Under the pieces are notes generated by a model that saw only the letters and a program-made list of their open reading frames with translations, was not told the DNA's origin and did not search any database. Of a DNA stretch of 64,000 bases, positions 1 through 13,095 are shown piece by piece. Source of the DNA: Corticium candelabrum (taxonomy: Eukaryota; Porifera; Homoscleromorpha; Homosclerophorida; Plakinidae); assembly GCF_963422355.1 (NCBI RefSeq), contig NC_085106.1, positions 4,597,430-4,661,429 on the forward strand. Direction: 5' to 3'. Position 1 is the stretch's first letter, and every line of letters starts with the position of its first letter. Position numbers and translations under genes: made by a program.

Positions 1-489
1 TTATTACTAGAGTATTGCACATGTTTTAGACCATGTACATGTGTACATGGTAATGAGAATTCGCTTGGTATAGGACTTCAAAAGGGTACTGGTACTCCGA
101 GGTACGGTTGGAACTCCAAGACTTTACTTATTAGTTTCTTTCACTTATCTGACCCGTATTTCTCCGTGGCTTGCCCAAAGGGGTTGGATGTAGCCTTGGA
201 AGCCAAGCCTTCCTCCGTCCTCACTGTGTGACCTCACGTACTGTTCACCTGCTCGCACGTGAGAGGAGGTGCTTCAGCTGGAATTGCTTGCACAGAGGGA
301 AGGCTTGGTTGCAAATACGTACATCAGCTGATGACGTACAGCGTTAGTTTCACATAATGAAACTTGGCCTAAATAAATTGTTTCCATTGGTCGGCGACCT
401 GATACAATTAGAGTTGCTGGAACCTTTTAGCTACTCTGGACACGTGTTTAGTTTGTTGTTGCACATTGGTGTGTCACATTTATTTAGGG

Positions 490-2610
490 CACAGGAGACT
501 GGTGTACAGTCATATTGGGCACAATACTGTTGAAATAGCTTATGGAACATTTTGGCTTGTAGATGTACTATACGTAAATATATGATTACTATGCACAGGC
601 TTGTGTTATTTGTTGTTTGGGGGTTGGTTGGGCCAGGGTTAGTCTCACTTTACCAGACCATCTCCGCCATACTCCGGCTACACAAGACTACGCCAGGGTT
701 TTTCTCCAGGATTTCAAAATAGCATGGCAGAGATGGTAGCAGACATGCCCTTTTCTGCAATATACATTTGGATACCCAGACCTTTGCTAGTTAATATTAT
801 TGTTGATGATTAAAACTGCATATTAATTAGTTAAGCCTGGCTGCTGTTACAACTAAACTAATTAACAAAGTCAGAAAGGGTGATTTATTGTGGTTGGGCT
901 GAGACAGAGCTCCTTGATCTGTTTGACTGGAACAGGTTTTCTGTGACTCGTTAATTTTAGCTTCTGTCTCTTTGGGACATGCTCTCTTTGACTTTTGCCC
1001 CAATACAGGAAAGAACAAATTATTGAACCTGCCACTCTTCTCTTTAGCTCCGTGTTTGTTTACTATGTGTACACTAACAGGAGCATCTTGAAATTCCAGA
1101 CCTTTCTTGCCTAAACAGAATGTCTGGACATCCTAAATTGACTTCGAAAGTGGAAGAGGTAAACTGGTTGACCACGCAATCGTTCTTCAGTGACTTCACT
1201 TCTAATTATGACTTTTGCAGTCAATTAGAATCCACATCTTCCCTCATTTTTCTTTATGCGCGATTGTACTTGGTCATGTGGCTGGGACTTCTCAGTGTGG
1301 CGTTGCTACCATGCTTTAGGGAGAACCCCGGGTGCTGGAGATCATGATTACAAATACAACATGAGCCATTTGCGTGGCCATATTTGAAACGCTGCTTCTA
1401 ATGTTTTTCAAGGCTCCAAAATACTTTTAGGCATTTCCTGATTTACTTATTTGTTTAATTATTTTATCAAGCTTATTCAATTCTCTAAACAGTTTAATCT
1501 CTGAGCACAATACTGTTGCAAGTTTTCTGCCAGTTAACTCTCTACAGAAGCAGTATATCACACTGTGCGGGAAGTGGTACTGTACTGTCATTTTAGTTTG
1601 AAAGCGGAAATTGTACAGTTGAGAAGAGAAGTCGCTCGCTTCTTCCTTGAGTTGCCATTTTGACCTGACGACTTCCATCTAGTGGCCATTTTGATATAAT
1701 GTTTTCTGCGCAAACGCAAAGACGAAACCCGGACATACCGTAATTTTTAAGGCCCAAAATATTTTTATCATCATATAATTTTTGGGGTAAAATTTTGAAA
1801 AAAAATATTACTTGAAAAAACATTGAAAGCGGTAGAGTATCTCTGTAACGAGCAGTGTTTGAGTCAAATTAGTGTAGCATTATTGATTGTTGATCAAAGT
1901 ATCATAAGTACACTATAACTTCCCTAATCTGGACAGTATTGGACCAGCCGCTGTCTGGATTCTAGAAATGTCTGGAAGATAGAGATAGCTAACGCGCGTT
2001 AGATCCTTGGAATTCCAGACCATTTTAATGTATGGTTGGTAAACATCATACCATTCCTGCATACAGCATGCGTGTACAGTACACACTTGTAGTACACTGT
2101 AATGTACATGTGTACTTTGTACTACAGTTACATACATTACATACGCATTACACATTGACACACGACAGTCAAGACTGCTTGAGAATTGAGGTCTGGATGG
2201 GGAGTTTTTGCCAAAATACTTACCCTTGGAGCCCCGAGACCTGGTATGTGCTGGGTGAAATTGTCCGGTCTAGGGAGGTGTCCGGATCTCGGAGGTCCGG
2301 ATTAGGGAGGTTCGAGAGTACAAGTTGGGCATTAGTACATTCAGTTACACAACTTGTTGTTGTAAGGTGCCTCAAGCTAGATCTGAACAAATGAGCTTTA
2401 TTGGAACAACAACCAAGTCCAACCAATTATTGTGTCTACTTACCAGCAGTGTTGATGGCTGGTAAATTTATTTTGTGCATAGGAGACTGGCGTACAGTCA
2501 TATTGAGGCCATAATACTGTTGAAATAGCTTATGGAGCATTTGGCTTGTAGAGGTACTATATGTAAATATATGATTACTATGCACAGTTATACAGGTTTG
2601 TTATTCATTC
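490..2610 (+). repeat. Direct repeat pair, ~125 bp
   Basis: A segment at about 490-615 (key words GGAGACTGGTGTACAGTC, TTGAAATAGCTTATGGA, ATGATTACTATGCACAG) recurs at about 2478-2605 with roughly ten percent differences. Both copies are in the same orientation. Confidence 0.75.
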
Positions 2611-5015
2611 TTTGGGGTTTGCATAGGGCTGGAGGTCAGCATTATGAAATACAACATGAGCTATTTGAATTGATTGTAGCCATATTCTAAACTCTCTGTA
2701 GCCATCAGTTTCATTTTTGAGTCAGATTATTGTGGCATTATTAATGGAGTAAATGATTGTTGATCAAACGAGCATAAGTTCTTCTTGGGGTATTAGTGCA
2801 TTCGGTTACACAGCTTGTTCTTGTAAGGTGCCTCAAGCTAGATCTGAACAAATGTGTTATATTGGAACAGCAACCAAATCCAACTAGATTACTGTCTACT
2901 TACCAGCAGTGCTACTGACTGGTAACCAATGGACAGTTTTTGTGATCAATTAGATCTAAATGCTAGGGTGGGTTATTGCTACTAGGCTTGAGTGTCAAGC
3001 TCATTGTCAAGGTTACTGCCAAGATATCTGTACTTGCTTGATTATACAAAGGTTGTCTAGAGTCAAAGGTCAAGTATTGGATGCCGTCTTTCTTAATAAT
3101 TGACACCTGAAGTTGTTTATTGGCGGAAGTGATTGATGTTGCTACACTAGTAGAGCTTCAATCCACAGCCAGTACCTAAAGTATAGTAACCTAGTTTTCT
3201 ATTGGGTATCTGAGTCATCAAACCTTCAATACGGGTTGATAGGCATGGGCAAGTTGAAGACTGTCAACTTTTCTACAGGCGCACAAATCCATTAAAGGAG
3301 CAGTCCAGAGATATTCGCTAGGCTACTGGCTCTGCCTTTGCTCGCTAGTAGTAGACAACTTGTTCTTGTCAGGTGCCTTAAACCAGACCTGAACAAATGA
3401 GTTATATTGGAACAGCAACCAAAATCCAACCAGATTAATAAGGTGTCTACGTACTAGCAGTGGTGATGGCTGGTAAACCATGAACAGTTATTTTGGTCAA
3501 TTTTAGATCTAAATGCTATTGTAGACTTTTATTGCTAGTAATCTTGAGTGTCAAGCTCACTGTCAAGGTTACAGTCAAGATATCTGTTCTCGCTTTATTA
3601 TTACCCCACCTCAATGGTTGGTCAGAGTATGAGATGGGTCTTTCTCAAAAATTGACACCTGAAGCAGTGTTTTCGCTGGACGATCACCAAATAGCCAAAT
3701 GCTACAAATAGATGTCACTAGCGATAAAATTGTAATGCCTCCTCGCCAAATTGGCTAGCTGTTACAGTGTATCATGTACGCCTTCCTTTGGATCAGATCT
3801 TGTAAGCATGTTGGCTAGATTGTGCTAACAATGGGAATTAGTGCAACATATTGGAGCTGCAGTGACTAAAACGTTGATCTCTTGAGCATGCTTTGTTTAT
3901 GTCCTGCACATAGCAGGCACTCTTTGTGTACAGCTTCCATAAGTCTCAAACTACAAATAAGTAATTTAGAAATAAGCACAGGGAAGATGACAATCATAAT
4001 TCAGAAGATGACTACCTAGCAAAACGGAAGCACCGATGGTAAAAACTACAAGTAAGATGATGGCAATGATGACTTCAATGATGATGAATGATGATGATGC
4101 TGAACACGGAATGGGTACAACTTCATGACTTTGATTTTAACAGAGCCTTTAAATTTTAGCATAAAAGCCAAGAGGGATGGCATCGAACGCTTGACGTCTG
4201 GTTGTAGACATATTCTTTTCAAAATCACATTCCTTTGAGCATGATATGCGTGTCAGATCAAAGTACTGCATTTAGATGCTGCCTGTCTGTCCGACCACGT
4301 CAAACTTGAATCAATAGTAGTTGTTGTCTTTTAGATTGTTAGCTGTTTGACGTTTGGCCGATTTTTCTTGCCTCTGAAATAGAGTGGTTGGCTGCAAACG
4401 AACAAACTCCTTTAGCCAAGTGGCTGCTAATCGAATTTTCCAGCAGAAACACTGCCAGAAGTTGCTAGGTGGTGGAAGTGATTGATTTACTAACGTAAAC
4501 AGCATGTTGCTACACTAAACAACCACCACTACCTACCTAAATAAAATATAGTAACCTAATCTTCTATATGGTATCTGAGTCATCAAAATCTTCAACACGT
4601 GGTTAACAGGCATGCACAAGTTAAAGAATGTCAGCATTTCTATACAGTCACAAATTTAGCAAACAGTCACTCTGGAAAATGCCAATTAACACTAATTAAA
4701 GGACTAATAGGTGTGAAAATTGTAGAGCCTTGGGCAGAGTAGGGGCTGGGGGCTTACTTAATTAAGCTCTGGGGTAATAATCAAGCAAGTACGGTAGTAC
4801 ATTCAGTTTAGTATACAGCTTGTTCTTATACGGTGCCTCAAGCTAGATCTGAACATAAGTTATATTGGAGCAACAACTGAGTTCAACCAGATTAACATGT
4901 CTACCTACTGGTAAACAGTTATTGTGTTCAATTAAATCTAAATGCTAGTGTAGACTAGTTTATTGCTAGTAAGCTTGAGTGTCAAGCCCATTGTCAAGGT
5001 TACAGCCAAGATGTC
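2341..5015 (+). repeat. Four diverged direct repeats of a ~230 bp unit
   Basis: A unit beginning around CAGCTTGTTCTTGTAAGGTG and containing AGATCTGAACAAATG, GTCTACTTACCAGCAGTG, TTAGATCTAAATGCTA and TTGAGTGTCAAGCTCA appears at about 2341-2465 (partial), 2805-3045, 3355-3590 and 4805-5015. The spacer repeats too: the stretch containing GGTATCTGAGTCATCAAA at about 3180-3295 matches 4540-4660. The region therefore grew by tandem duplication of units near 0.5-1.4 kb. No coding potential is evident. Confidence 0.75.
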
Positions 5016-5770
5016 CAAGATTGATCAAGAGAAGCTATACATATTGCTGTGTACATACCGTATTGCATCATTGGGATTTTGTATCAGACATGTAGGACTA
5101 CTAATAGAGAGCATATTTTAATGGCTAGACTGAGCTGTCGTGAAATACTACTTCCTATGCTTTCGTAAGCGACTTGATGAATGGGACAAGATGGAACCAG
5201 CTAGACTCGCAAAGCAATGAAGTGAAGCTGACAGATTATAGCATCAACAGTTAACAAAGATTGGCTTGTGTTCAGTTGATATTGTAGACTTACTTTGAAA
5301 TATTTACGCAGTTCCATGCTGTACTTCATGATTATTTGTCTCTGTAACGTTGTATAATTTATTCATGTATAGCATTTACAAGTACCTTACACTTCAGTGG
5401 AATATTTGATAAAGATTCAATAAATTAATTTTGTGGTGTCATAGATTTTGCTGTCTGCATTAATCATGTGTAGTAGTTGCCTCTAACAGTGTCAAAGTAT
5501 CACTTGTTTCTGTAAGCTACAGTACGAATTATAGTAAAGTGGCCCAAAATGTAGCAATATGCTAGAGTTGTTTCTCTAGACAAAGTAATTTAGGTTTTTA
5601 CAAAGGCCACTCTGGCGGGAGACCGGCTGGACACTGGACCCTACTCTGGCTTGTGCTCTCATCCTTTTAGAATCTCTAATCCCAGAGTGATGGACGGGCA
5701 TGCATGCATTCAAATTTGCTAATCTTATACTGAAATGTAGTGCTTGAGCTAATGGCCGTTGTCTTGGCAG

Positions 5771-5917
5771 GTTACCCTCAATCTCGGGGAAGGAGACGAC
5801 GTTGAAATCCTCAGGAATGTTCGGAAAACTGCTGGACGGTCGAAGAAACTAGTTGGTGAACTACAACAACTAAAGGCCGGCATCTACTCGCTAGAAAACG
5901 ACCTCAGACACTTATAA
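5771..5917 (+). CDS. Terminal exon of an unidentified gene
   Basis: After a good acceptor (TGTCTTGGCAG) there is a 48-codon open frame ending in TAA at 5915-5917. The peptide begins VTLNLGEGDDVEILRNVRK and ends LQQLKAGIYSLENDLRHL. It is charged, and its last 25 residues show leucine spacing suggestive of a short amphipathic or coiled-coil tail. I chose phase 0 because it is the only frame open across the segment. Upstream exons should lie within the first 5.7 kb or before the window. I do not recognise the family. Confidence 0.5.
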   Translation, partial: VTLNLGEGDDVEILRNVRKTAGRSKKLVGELQQLKAGIYSLENDLRHL

Positions 5918-6351
5918 GGTACAGCATGTTACTCATGGTGTTATAGTATGATGGCATTGCAGACCTAGAATTTGTTATTCATCTATACTATAAGTAATTT
6001 TATATGGGAGCCAGATTTGGTGTTAACTTGATGCTTTAGTTGCGTTTGCTTACCATGGAGAAAACAAACAGAGTCATCCACTGTAACCTTTCTGGCGTCG
6101 TATCTGGTTGCTAAGCGTGATACTCGTAGTCGACTAGTTAGCGCCAATTTAGATGGGTGAATCCCGCATTCGAACGGCACTGGAGAGCTTCTTTCCGCGC
6201 ACAGGTCTATGCGGTTCGCTTTGCGGCTAGTTTCATACGTTCTCATCAGTGCGGTTGACGGTGGGCGGCTTCGGACGCTAATCACTTTGCCGATTCTACT
6301 TCTACTTTGCCGTCGTATTGTAGTCCAGTCAGAGGTCTTACTCAAGCCGAC

Positions 6352-8580
6352 ATGAGACTTTGCTGTATCTTCACTTCCTTTTGGCAATTGCTCGTTTTAT
6401 TTTCTGTTTTTCAAACTATTTCAACAGATGACGACGATGATGATGATGACAACAAGCAGCAACAGCAGCAACAACAACCGAACGCTGCAGCGAAATTTGT
6501 AATGCGGACGGACAACGGAGACGAATTCGCTAATCCGAATGGTTGCTCTGGTGTTTGCCCCCCGGAATCTTCGCTCGTGTTCCAAGGAGGGTGTGCATGC
6601 AAATGCAGGCCTTCGTGGACCTGGAGACAAGACGTTGGAAAATGTGTGTTAGAATCAGGTTTGTCATTTTTGTTTTCCTAATGAACTTTGCGTTACTGCA
6701 TGAGATTTGCATGAGTTGCTCACTTTGATTTGACTGCAGGTTGCGAATTTTCTGTGGTCACTAATTCTCATGTGCCAACAATGCTGTTTGATACAACCGT
6801 TAACCAATACCTAAAACCAGACCATGTCGTAATGAAAAACGGAAAGACCGTTTTATCCACCGTAAACTATCATATTCCGTCTTTCCGTCTTATGCGCTTT
6901 GATGACAACAGTTGGACATTTCCCCCATTGAACTTGTGGTTTGATTTCTATTTCTCAACGAAGAATGTTCAGTATGAAGCAATTAAGGTGGAACAATGGC
7001 TGTTTTGTTATCTGCGATATCTGTAATTTGAGTTCTGACGTGTTTAGTCTCGTGCTAGCAACGATGATTTGCATGAATACTATGACTCTCTAGTCAACTT
7101 CACTGTTAGTCGCGGGTTACAGAGACAAGGGTGCTTACTGGTGAAATTTGCAAGACCTGTGACCAGTAACGGTAGGCAACCTCTGTCATGAAGTCACTGA
7201 TATGTCTTACACGCGCATTTTGTCTCTACATGTAAGGTACAACCAATTTTTCGGTTGTACCACCTTCGTCTGTCCAGGGCATTGCAGGAACGGCAGCAAT
7301 TGGTAAACCAACAAGCAGTGCTAGCGCAAGTGCGTTAAGCTCGTCTACGACTCCGGTACCGACTACTAGGGTAAGTACCACAGCAAGTTCGCTTGTGACA
7401 AGTTATCGAAGCAGTTTGCATCACACTGCCTTTCCAACTCAACCTCGAGCATCCGCTTTAGCCGGAACGAACGGCTCTGTTCACCTCGGTAGAACGACAG
7501 ATGTACCGACTGAAACCGGTACCGGTAGTGCTACAGTGTCCGGTAAGGTTAGAGTGTCCATGACCGTAACGTCCTCACGGAGTGTGTCGACCATTGCAAA
7601 TCAACCTACCACACCTAGTAAGTCAGGCACCGTGTGGTATCGTGATTCGAGATTGCAGACTTCGTTCCCATCGGTCACTCCGTCTGTACCATCTATCACT
7701 TCTCATTCGACGTCAAGCGGCAAAGAAGACGTTACGTTGCCGGCGTTAACGTATGACATTGCAACTACATCAGTTACGTCGCAAACGAGTCGCAACGTCG
7801 ATTTTTCAGACACGACTACTGGTACTGATAGTCTGTCGACATCTTCAACTGTTTTCGAAGCGGGTCAGCGAACAAAAGATTTACCTGATGGCAATTTCTA
7901 TCCAAGTTCAATGCCAGTACACACTATGACCGCCCGCCCGCCCGTGACTGATTCAGTGACCGGTTGGACAACCGCCGATGTCACACCGAGTGAGAACAAA
8001 GGCCGGTCAGTCGACAAAGATAATGGGATAGACGTTATACTGCTGGCTTGCTCTGTTGCTAGTGCTGTCGCTTTCTTACTGTTGCTAGTCACTGTGATTG
8101 TGGTGGTTTGCAGGAAGACGGCCTGCATCAAAAGGAAAGGTGCGCGTCACTTTTCTATGTCGCATATGCAACGCAGTTTCAGTTATTGCTTTATTGATAG
8201 GTCGGATACAAGATGGAAATGGAGGGCACGTGATTACAAACTCGATGCAGCGACTAGCTCCATCTTCTAGGCCCAACCCGATGTCAGCGAATAACATCTC
8301 GGGTCCATGTTACAACAGTCTGCCATTACACAGACCACTGCTTCTACAGACGTCTATCGCAACAGTTGACGAGACGACGTTCGCAAGATTGGACGGTTTC
8401 AAAACGGTCGATTACGCAAGCGCACCGGTGTACGAAGAACCGGTTATTCCGCCTCGCCTGGCGTCCGAGGAAAGCAGCCTTGCTTACGAATCACTTGACA
8501 TGCTACGTTTCCAACCACGCGGTTACGAGTGTCCACAAACTGTTTATACTAATTCTAATGCCGTTGCTGCACAACTGTAA
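6352..8580 (+). CDS. Ser/Thr-rich type I membrane protein, receptor-like, unidentified
   Basis: Five exons: 6352-6658, 6740-6987, 7048-7171, 7237-8139, 8201-8580. All introns are GT-AG, 60-81 bp, and phases join to 653 codons. Start ATG 6352 opens a hydrophobic signal peptide (residues 1-24). Next come a run of eight Asp and a run of seven Gln, then a six-cysteine cluster (Cys 65, 69, 81, 83, 85, 98), then an unrecognised ~125-residue segment (exons 2-3). A long Ser/Thr/Pro-rich, mucin-like stalk follows (about residues 227-490), one transmembrane helix at about 492-517 with basic stop-transfer residues, and a ~135-residue cytoplasmic tail with several tyrosines. A cell-surface adhesion or signalling protein is likely from topology alone. 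The exon 2 donor (AAG/GTGGAA) is the weakest junction. Confidence 0.8.
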
Positions 8581-9063
8581 CAAAATTTGTATACTGAAGC
8601 AAGCACTTCCCTTAATTTTAAAAAATTTCAAAATGTCTAGAGACGGACAGAAAAGACACGTCAATGAAATATATTGAATACTAGCCATTACATTTTTGCG
8701 TGCATCTTAAGAGCGTCAGCAGCGAACAATCAATGCTCTGGCCTTAGTACCTCGTATACATGAACAAGTCTTAGTAAATCACAATATACAAACTGGTAGT
8801 TGAGGATGAGTCGCTAAAGGCAATACATTTCAAAGTTGCTCATGTTGCAAAATTTAGATACAGCACATTGTCATATACTATTCTCACCATATAGGTAAGC
8901 AAACAGCTAGCGGTGCTAATACTAGTAGTGGAATAGACGCGGATTCGTAATATGCGTCACAGCGGTAAGTAATATCTTTTGACTAGAAAGGTGTAATATA
9001 GGAAACACCTAATACTTGGGAAGTAAAATGGTGCTATCAGAAATTGCTTTTGCCAAATGCTTT
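8581..9063. other. Intergenic, nothing recognised
   Basis: AT-rich sequence downstream of the membrane protein gene. No convincing exon, repeat or RNA gene seen. Confidence 0.5.
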
Positions 9064-9305
9064 TTATTGATTCTCTGTTCCTCGGATTTCAACCACTACT
9101 GCAGGAAGACGTGGAAGATTCGTTGACATCCTGTCTTGTTGGAAAATTTTAACAGTTACATAGTCACCCACTGCATATGGTTGTCGTTTGGCCCGTTTGT
9201 TTTTGGAACGCTTGTACATTTGCGTCTCTGCTGATCTGATGTAATTGCCTAGCGCTCTCTTTCTTCTTTGTAAGTGTTGTCTATTTGTTCCTATCAAGCC
9301 ACCTG
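9064..9305 (-). pseudogene. Integrase-like C-terminal exon (KRBA2-like / retroelement-derived)
   Basis: On the minus strand an acceptor (TTTTCTAATGCAG) leads at 9305 into a 79-codon frame ending at 9064. The peptide is basic at the N-terminus and then reads YAVGDYVTVKIFQQDRMSTN, followed by LPAVVVEI. This pattern (VGD-x-V-x-V..., DR, then L-x-A-V-V) resembles the small beta-barrel tail after integrase cores in KRBA2-like and Ty3-related proteins. I see no core with catalytic acids next to it, so this is an isolated exon or relic. Family assignment is inference from motif shape. Confidence 0.4.
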
Positions 9306-9753
9306 CATTAGAAAAAGAATTACGTATGTATGTTTTATATCTGTAGATCCCTCTGAGGTTTCAATATGATCATTGCCATTGCCTAATTGAAATGTTCTGT
9401 CTGCTAGAACCAATACATTTGTAAGAGTAAGGTCAATTACTGGTAACATTAAATAGTTACTGTACACGTAGAAACTTTGTCCATCTCCAGAGAGCGTTCC
9501 TCAGATGAATCAATGCCATCATCTAACAATGAACATTATACGAGTACAATAAATAGAAAAGCATATGGTAACTGTATCATTTATCATCAGCCAATGAAAG
9601 AGTATCGGAAATGTCTCGATGTCATCATTGTCATTGTCTGGAAGAGAGGCGATGGTCATTGCCAAATTGACAAGTGCTGTCAGCTAGCAGCAATAGATGA
9701 TAGTAACAGCTAGGTTATCTAGTTTCTGTCAAACGTTTCAACATTCACACGCG

Positions 9754-9803
<50 letters not shown>

Positions 9804-10879
9804 ACTTTCACACTACCTCTACAAACTCTGGCCATCTCCACATCATCTTTATCTTCTTCATGAGGAGAATTATTGCTATCATCTATTAAACACCAATATA
9901 CAAGTAAAATTTGAAGAGTGTTATGTAACTGCACCATTTTACGTTTATCCAATGTAGGGGATAATTCATATTTTTTCAGTCACAGTTGCTACTTTTAGCC
10001 AGTTGCCAAGCAAAGATCTTGGTTACACTACCCTGTTATAAAGCTAGCAAACATTACAATATACATTAATTACATATTCTTGATTAATTAAGTTTGCAAC
10101 AGAAAGTTAACAGCAGCCCCAAACAGATATCTGTTAGAAGTGAGGAGAATTGCTAAGTCAATTTCAAATCTAATACTGCACACGTACAAGACATTACAAT
10201 ACCTGTCATACACAGACAACTAGACAAGCAGGCAGACACATACGCACGCACATGTAATTTATGATCAGACACATCTGACCTTTGGTGCAGGCAGACAAAG
10301 CACTTCTTTCAGCACAAGCACGGGGAGGTCAATTACAACGAATCCCTTGCTACGAACGTAGAATCTGAAACGAGGGCTGTCAACGCGCGTGTTTTCCATC
10401 TCCTCTTGCCAGAACTCGTCGGATTCGGATAGCCTTGTCTTCACTAATTATTTTCGAGTTCTGTTTCACTAAAACAGTTTGAAGAAATTTGAGGAAGCTG
10501 TCACGACGGTGATCGGCCATGTTTAGAACTAACGCGCAGGTTCGTCTAGAATTTCGCGCGACTGTTCGCGAATGGGTTAGCCGGTATGAGAAACCCCGAA
10601 TGGTCTGGATCCTACTTGGTCGTACAGTGTACTTATCAATGATACTGAATGAATTTGACTAGTGGTAAACAGAAGCTAGTTGGTGACTTGTTCTCTAGCA
10701 ACTACTTTGAGTACTTATTCAATGGAGCTCAAACAAAAGTGATTGAGAGTGTGAACGCATACGTAGACGCACGACTTTACTTCGGCAGGCGTCTGCGACT
10801 CAGCCATGCCTCATCTTACTAGTACGTACAAGTGTAATTTTTCAAGATCACGTGACAATACGGGAACTTGAAAAAGAAG
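9306..10879. other. Intergenic with a CA microsatellite
   Basis: Holds a CG/CA dinucleotide run at about 9750-9801. No supported exons. The 3' part (about 10300-10870) is the upstream region of EBP2 and is less AT-rich with scattered CpG, but no TATA box or other defined promoter motif can be supported. Confidence 0.5.
9750..9801. repeat. CA microsatellite
   Basis: Short alternating CG stretch followed by about 22 CA dinucleotides. Confidence 0.95.
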
Positions 10880-13024
10880 ATGAATTCTATCAGCGAAGAA
10901 TCAGAATCGGACGATCAATCAGTTACGAACTCTGACGACGAGGTAGCCGATTTTCTAGTAGTAGGTGTAACTTTTCAAACTGTATTTTGCTGTAGCTTCG
11001 GAAACAGTTTGCAAGTGGTGTACTGAAACCGGGCTTGAATATCGCAGGCTTTTCAGCCACGCATGCCAAGAAGATATGTATAAACAACATAGTAAGATGT
11101 TTCTCATTGTTATGTCTTTACTGTCGGTATCTAGGGTAATTCTAGACCAGACACTCATGGTTGGTGAACAGAATTTTTGTGACGACTTAATTAATTAATT
11201 AATCAATTACTTGATAATTACGTGTAACCAATTATTTTAAAGTTTGTAGTTTAGATTGTCGAGATTAAGACTTGGAATTGTCTCTAATGATTAAGTGCAA
11301 TTTCAGAATAGGTTTCATATTTTTTAGACTTGCTATTGTTTATGGCAGTGGAACTAATTGTGGTCTCAGCCTCAGAATAGTTGGTCCCAGGCGACAACCA
11401 TTACTGGTTAAAGTGTTTCATCTATTTATTGCTAGCATAATGTGCAAGTAAAGCTTGAACATCAACATGTTACCTAACTCAACATTGTTTGAATTTGTCA
11501 ATCTCACCCTTGTAGTTTTAATTAAGGACTAGAATTTTAAAGTTTTTCTCTGAAAAAGAAAGATCTGTAGGGATTGTATAAAAAGTAACAGAAATGAGAT
11601 CTCTAGATAATATGATTCAAAAGCCAGACATCATTAGTGAATCCTTCCAAACCCCAAAATGAATCCGAGGCTAGCAACTGTTTCTTAGGTTGTTAGATGA
11701 TTAGTGACCAAAACAATAATAGGATATAGTACACGACGTACAAACATTTCATTTTGTTGATTTTGAGAAATTTTTGTCTTCATTTACTGTTTTCTAAGCG
11801 TGCAAAAAAAGATGGCTACGCCCCACAAAACTCAAAAACCTGGGCAATCCATGCATACAGGGTACGGTAGTACCGTACCCTGTGATACTGTCTGTAGTCA
11901 ATTGTTTAACAATATTTAGTGTTAAGGAATTGGAGATGTATGGCTTATCTATGCCGTTCATGAAGTTGCAAACACTCAGTGGAACGAATATTGCTGTCTT
12001 CATGGCTTTAGTACAGTGTGGGATGAGCATGATGAATTAAAATTATGTTGACTAAGTCGATGGCTGAACACTCGTAGATTGCATTTATGTCTAGTCTAAC
12101 CACAACATAACATTTCAAATAAGAATGTTTTGCAGAATGGCAGTGTTCTCTCCAGGATATTTGGCTATCTGGCAGAACAAAACTTATTGCCCAAAGATCA
12201 AGCCAGATTAAATACTATTGTGACGCCTTATGCTGGTGCATGGCTCAGAGCAGTCCTAAACCCTCAATTTAGTCTGACCATGTCTCATTATGAGTTTACG
12301 GTAGCTATTTGTGTATGGCTTGATATTGAAATGTTTCCATCTACTCTTAACATTTTAAGACATTTGTGTAATCATTTTCTAGATCCTTTTGGAGGTCATC
12401 TGCTTGGATGCGGCCATAATTATCAGAATCTAAAATGTCATGATGTTTTGAGACATTTCATATACCATGCCCTCGTAGTTTATAACAGAAATACCGCGAG
12501 AGAACAGGATGCTCTTGGGAGTTTCTCAAGAGGTCAGGAAATGCCATTTACCTGGATTTCTTATCTGGTCACCCGGATTTCCTATCTGGTCATCTGGATT
12601 TTCTATCCGGTCACTCAGATTTCCTCTCTGGTCGCCCCGGTTACTTTGACGTGACAGTTTGGAATTCATTTCAGGACACATCTGTCCTTAGTTCAGCAGT
12701 TTGGGCCGGCACTACTGCATATGCTGGTTAGTCAGAAATGGATGAGCATCATGAGGATGCTGTCATAGCCTCTGGCGGCCCTTTATATCCTATCTTTGTT
12801 GAAATTTTTGGGTTTTGGACTCCCTCAAGTGTGAAAATTCTCAAGTCCATTGCTTCAAAGACAGCGACGGCCAACAACGTTCCGTTTTAGTTGGCAGTAA
12901 TGGAACAATTATTTGTAACATAGAAAGACAATGCTAGACTTATACAAAGTAGTTTTGTTCAGTCAGACAGTGATCTCTAACATCTTCCAACATGCTAGGA
13001 TATTTGTCCAAGGGCTAGGCTTTG

Positions 13025-13095
<71 letters not shown>

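Larger units (their letters stand above)
1..5770. other. Intron/intergenic DNA with diverged local duplications
   Basis: No open frame here has convincing protein character. The stretch is AT-rich and holds several diverged direct repeats (listed separately). It probably contains introns of the gene whose last exon is at 5771-5917, but I could not identify earlier exons. Confidence 0.5.

Noticed and set aside
11857..11883. Hairpin as a transcription terminator or regulatory RNA
   Set aside because: It lies in a large intron of an animal gene with no supporting context; kept only as a short inverted repeat.
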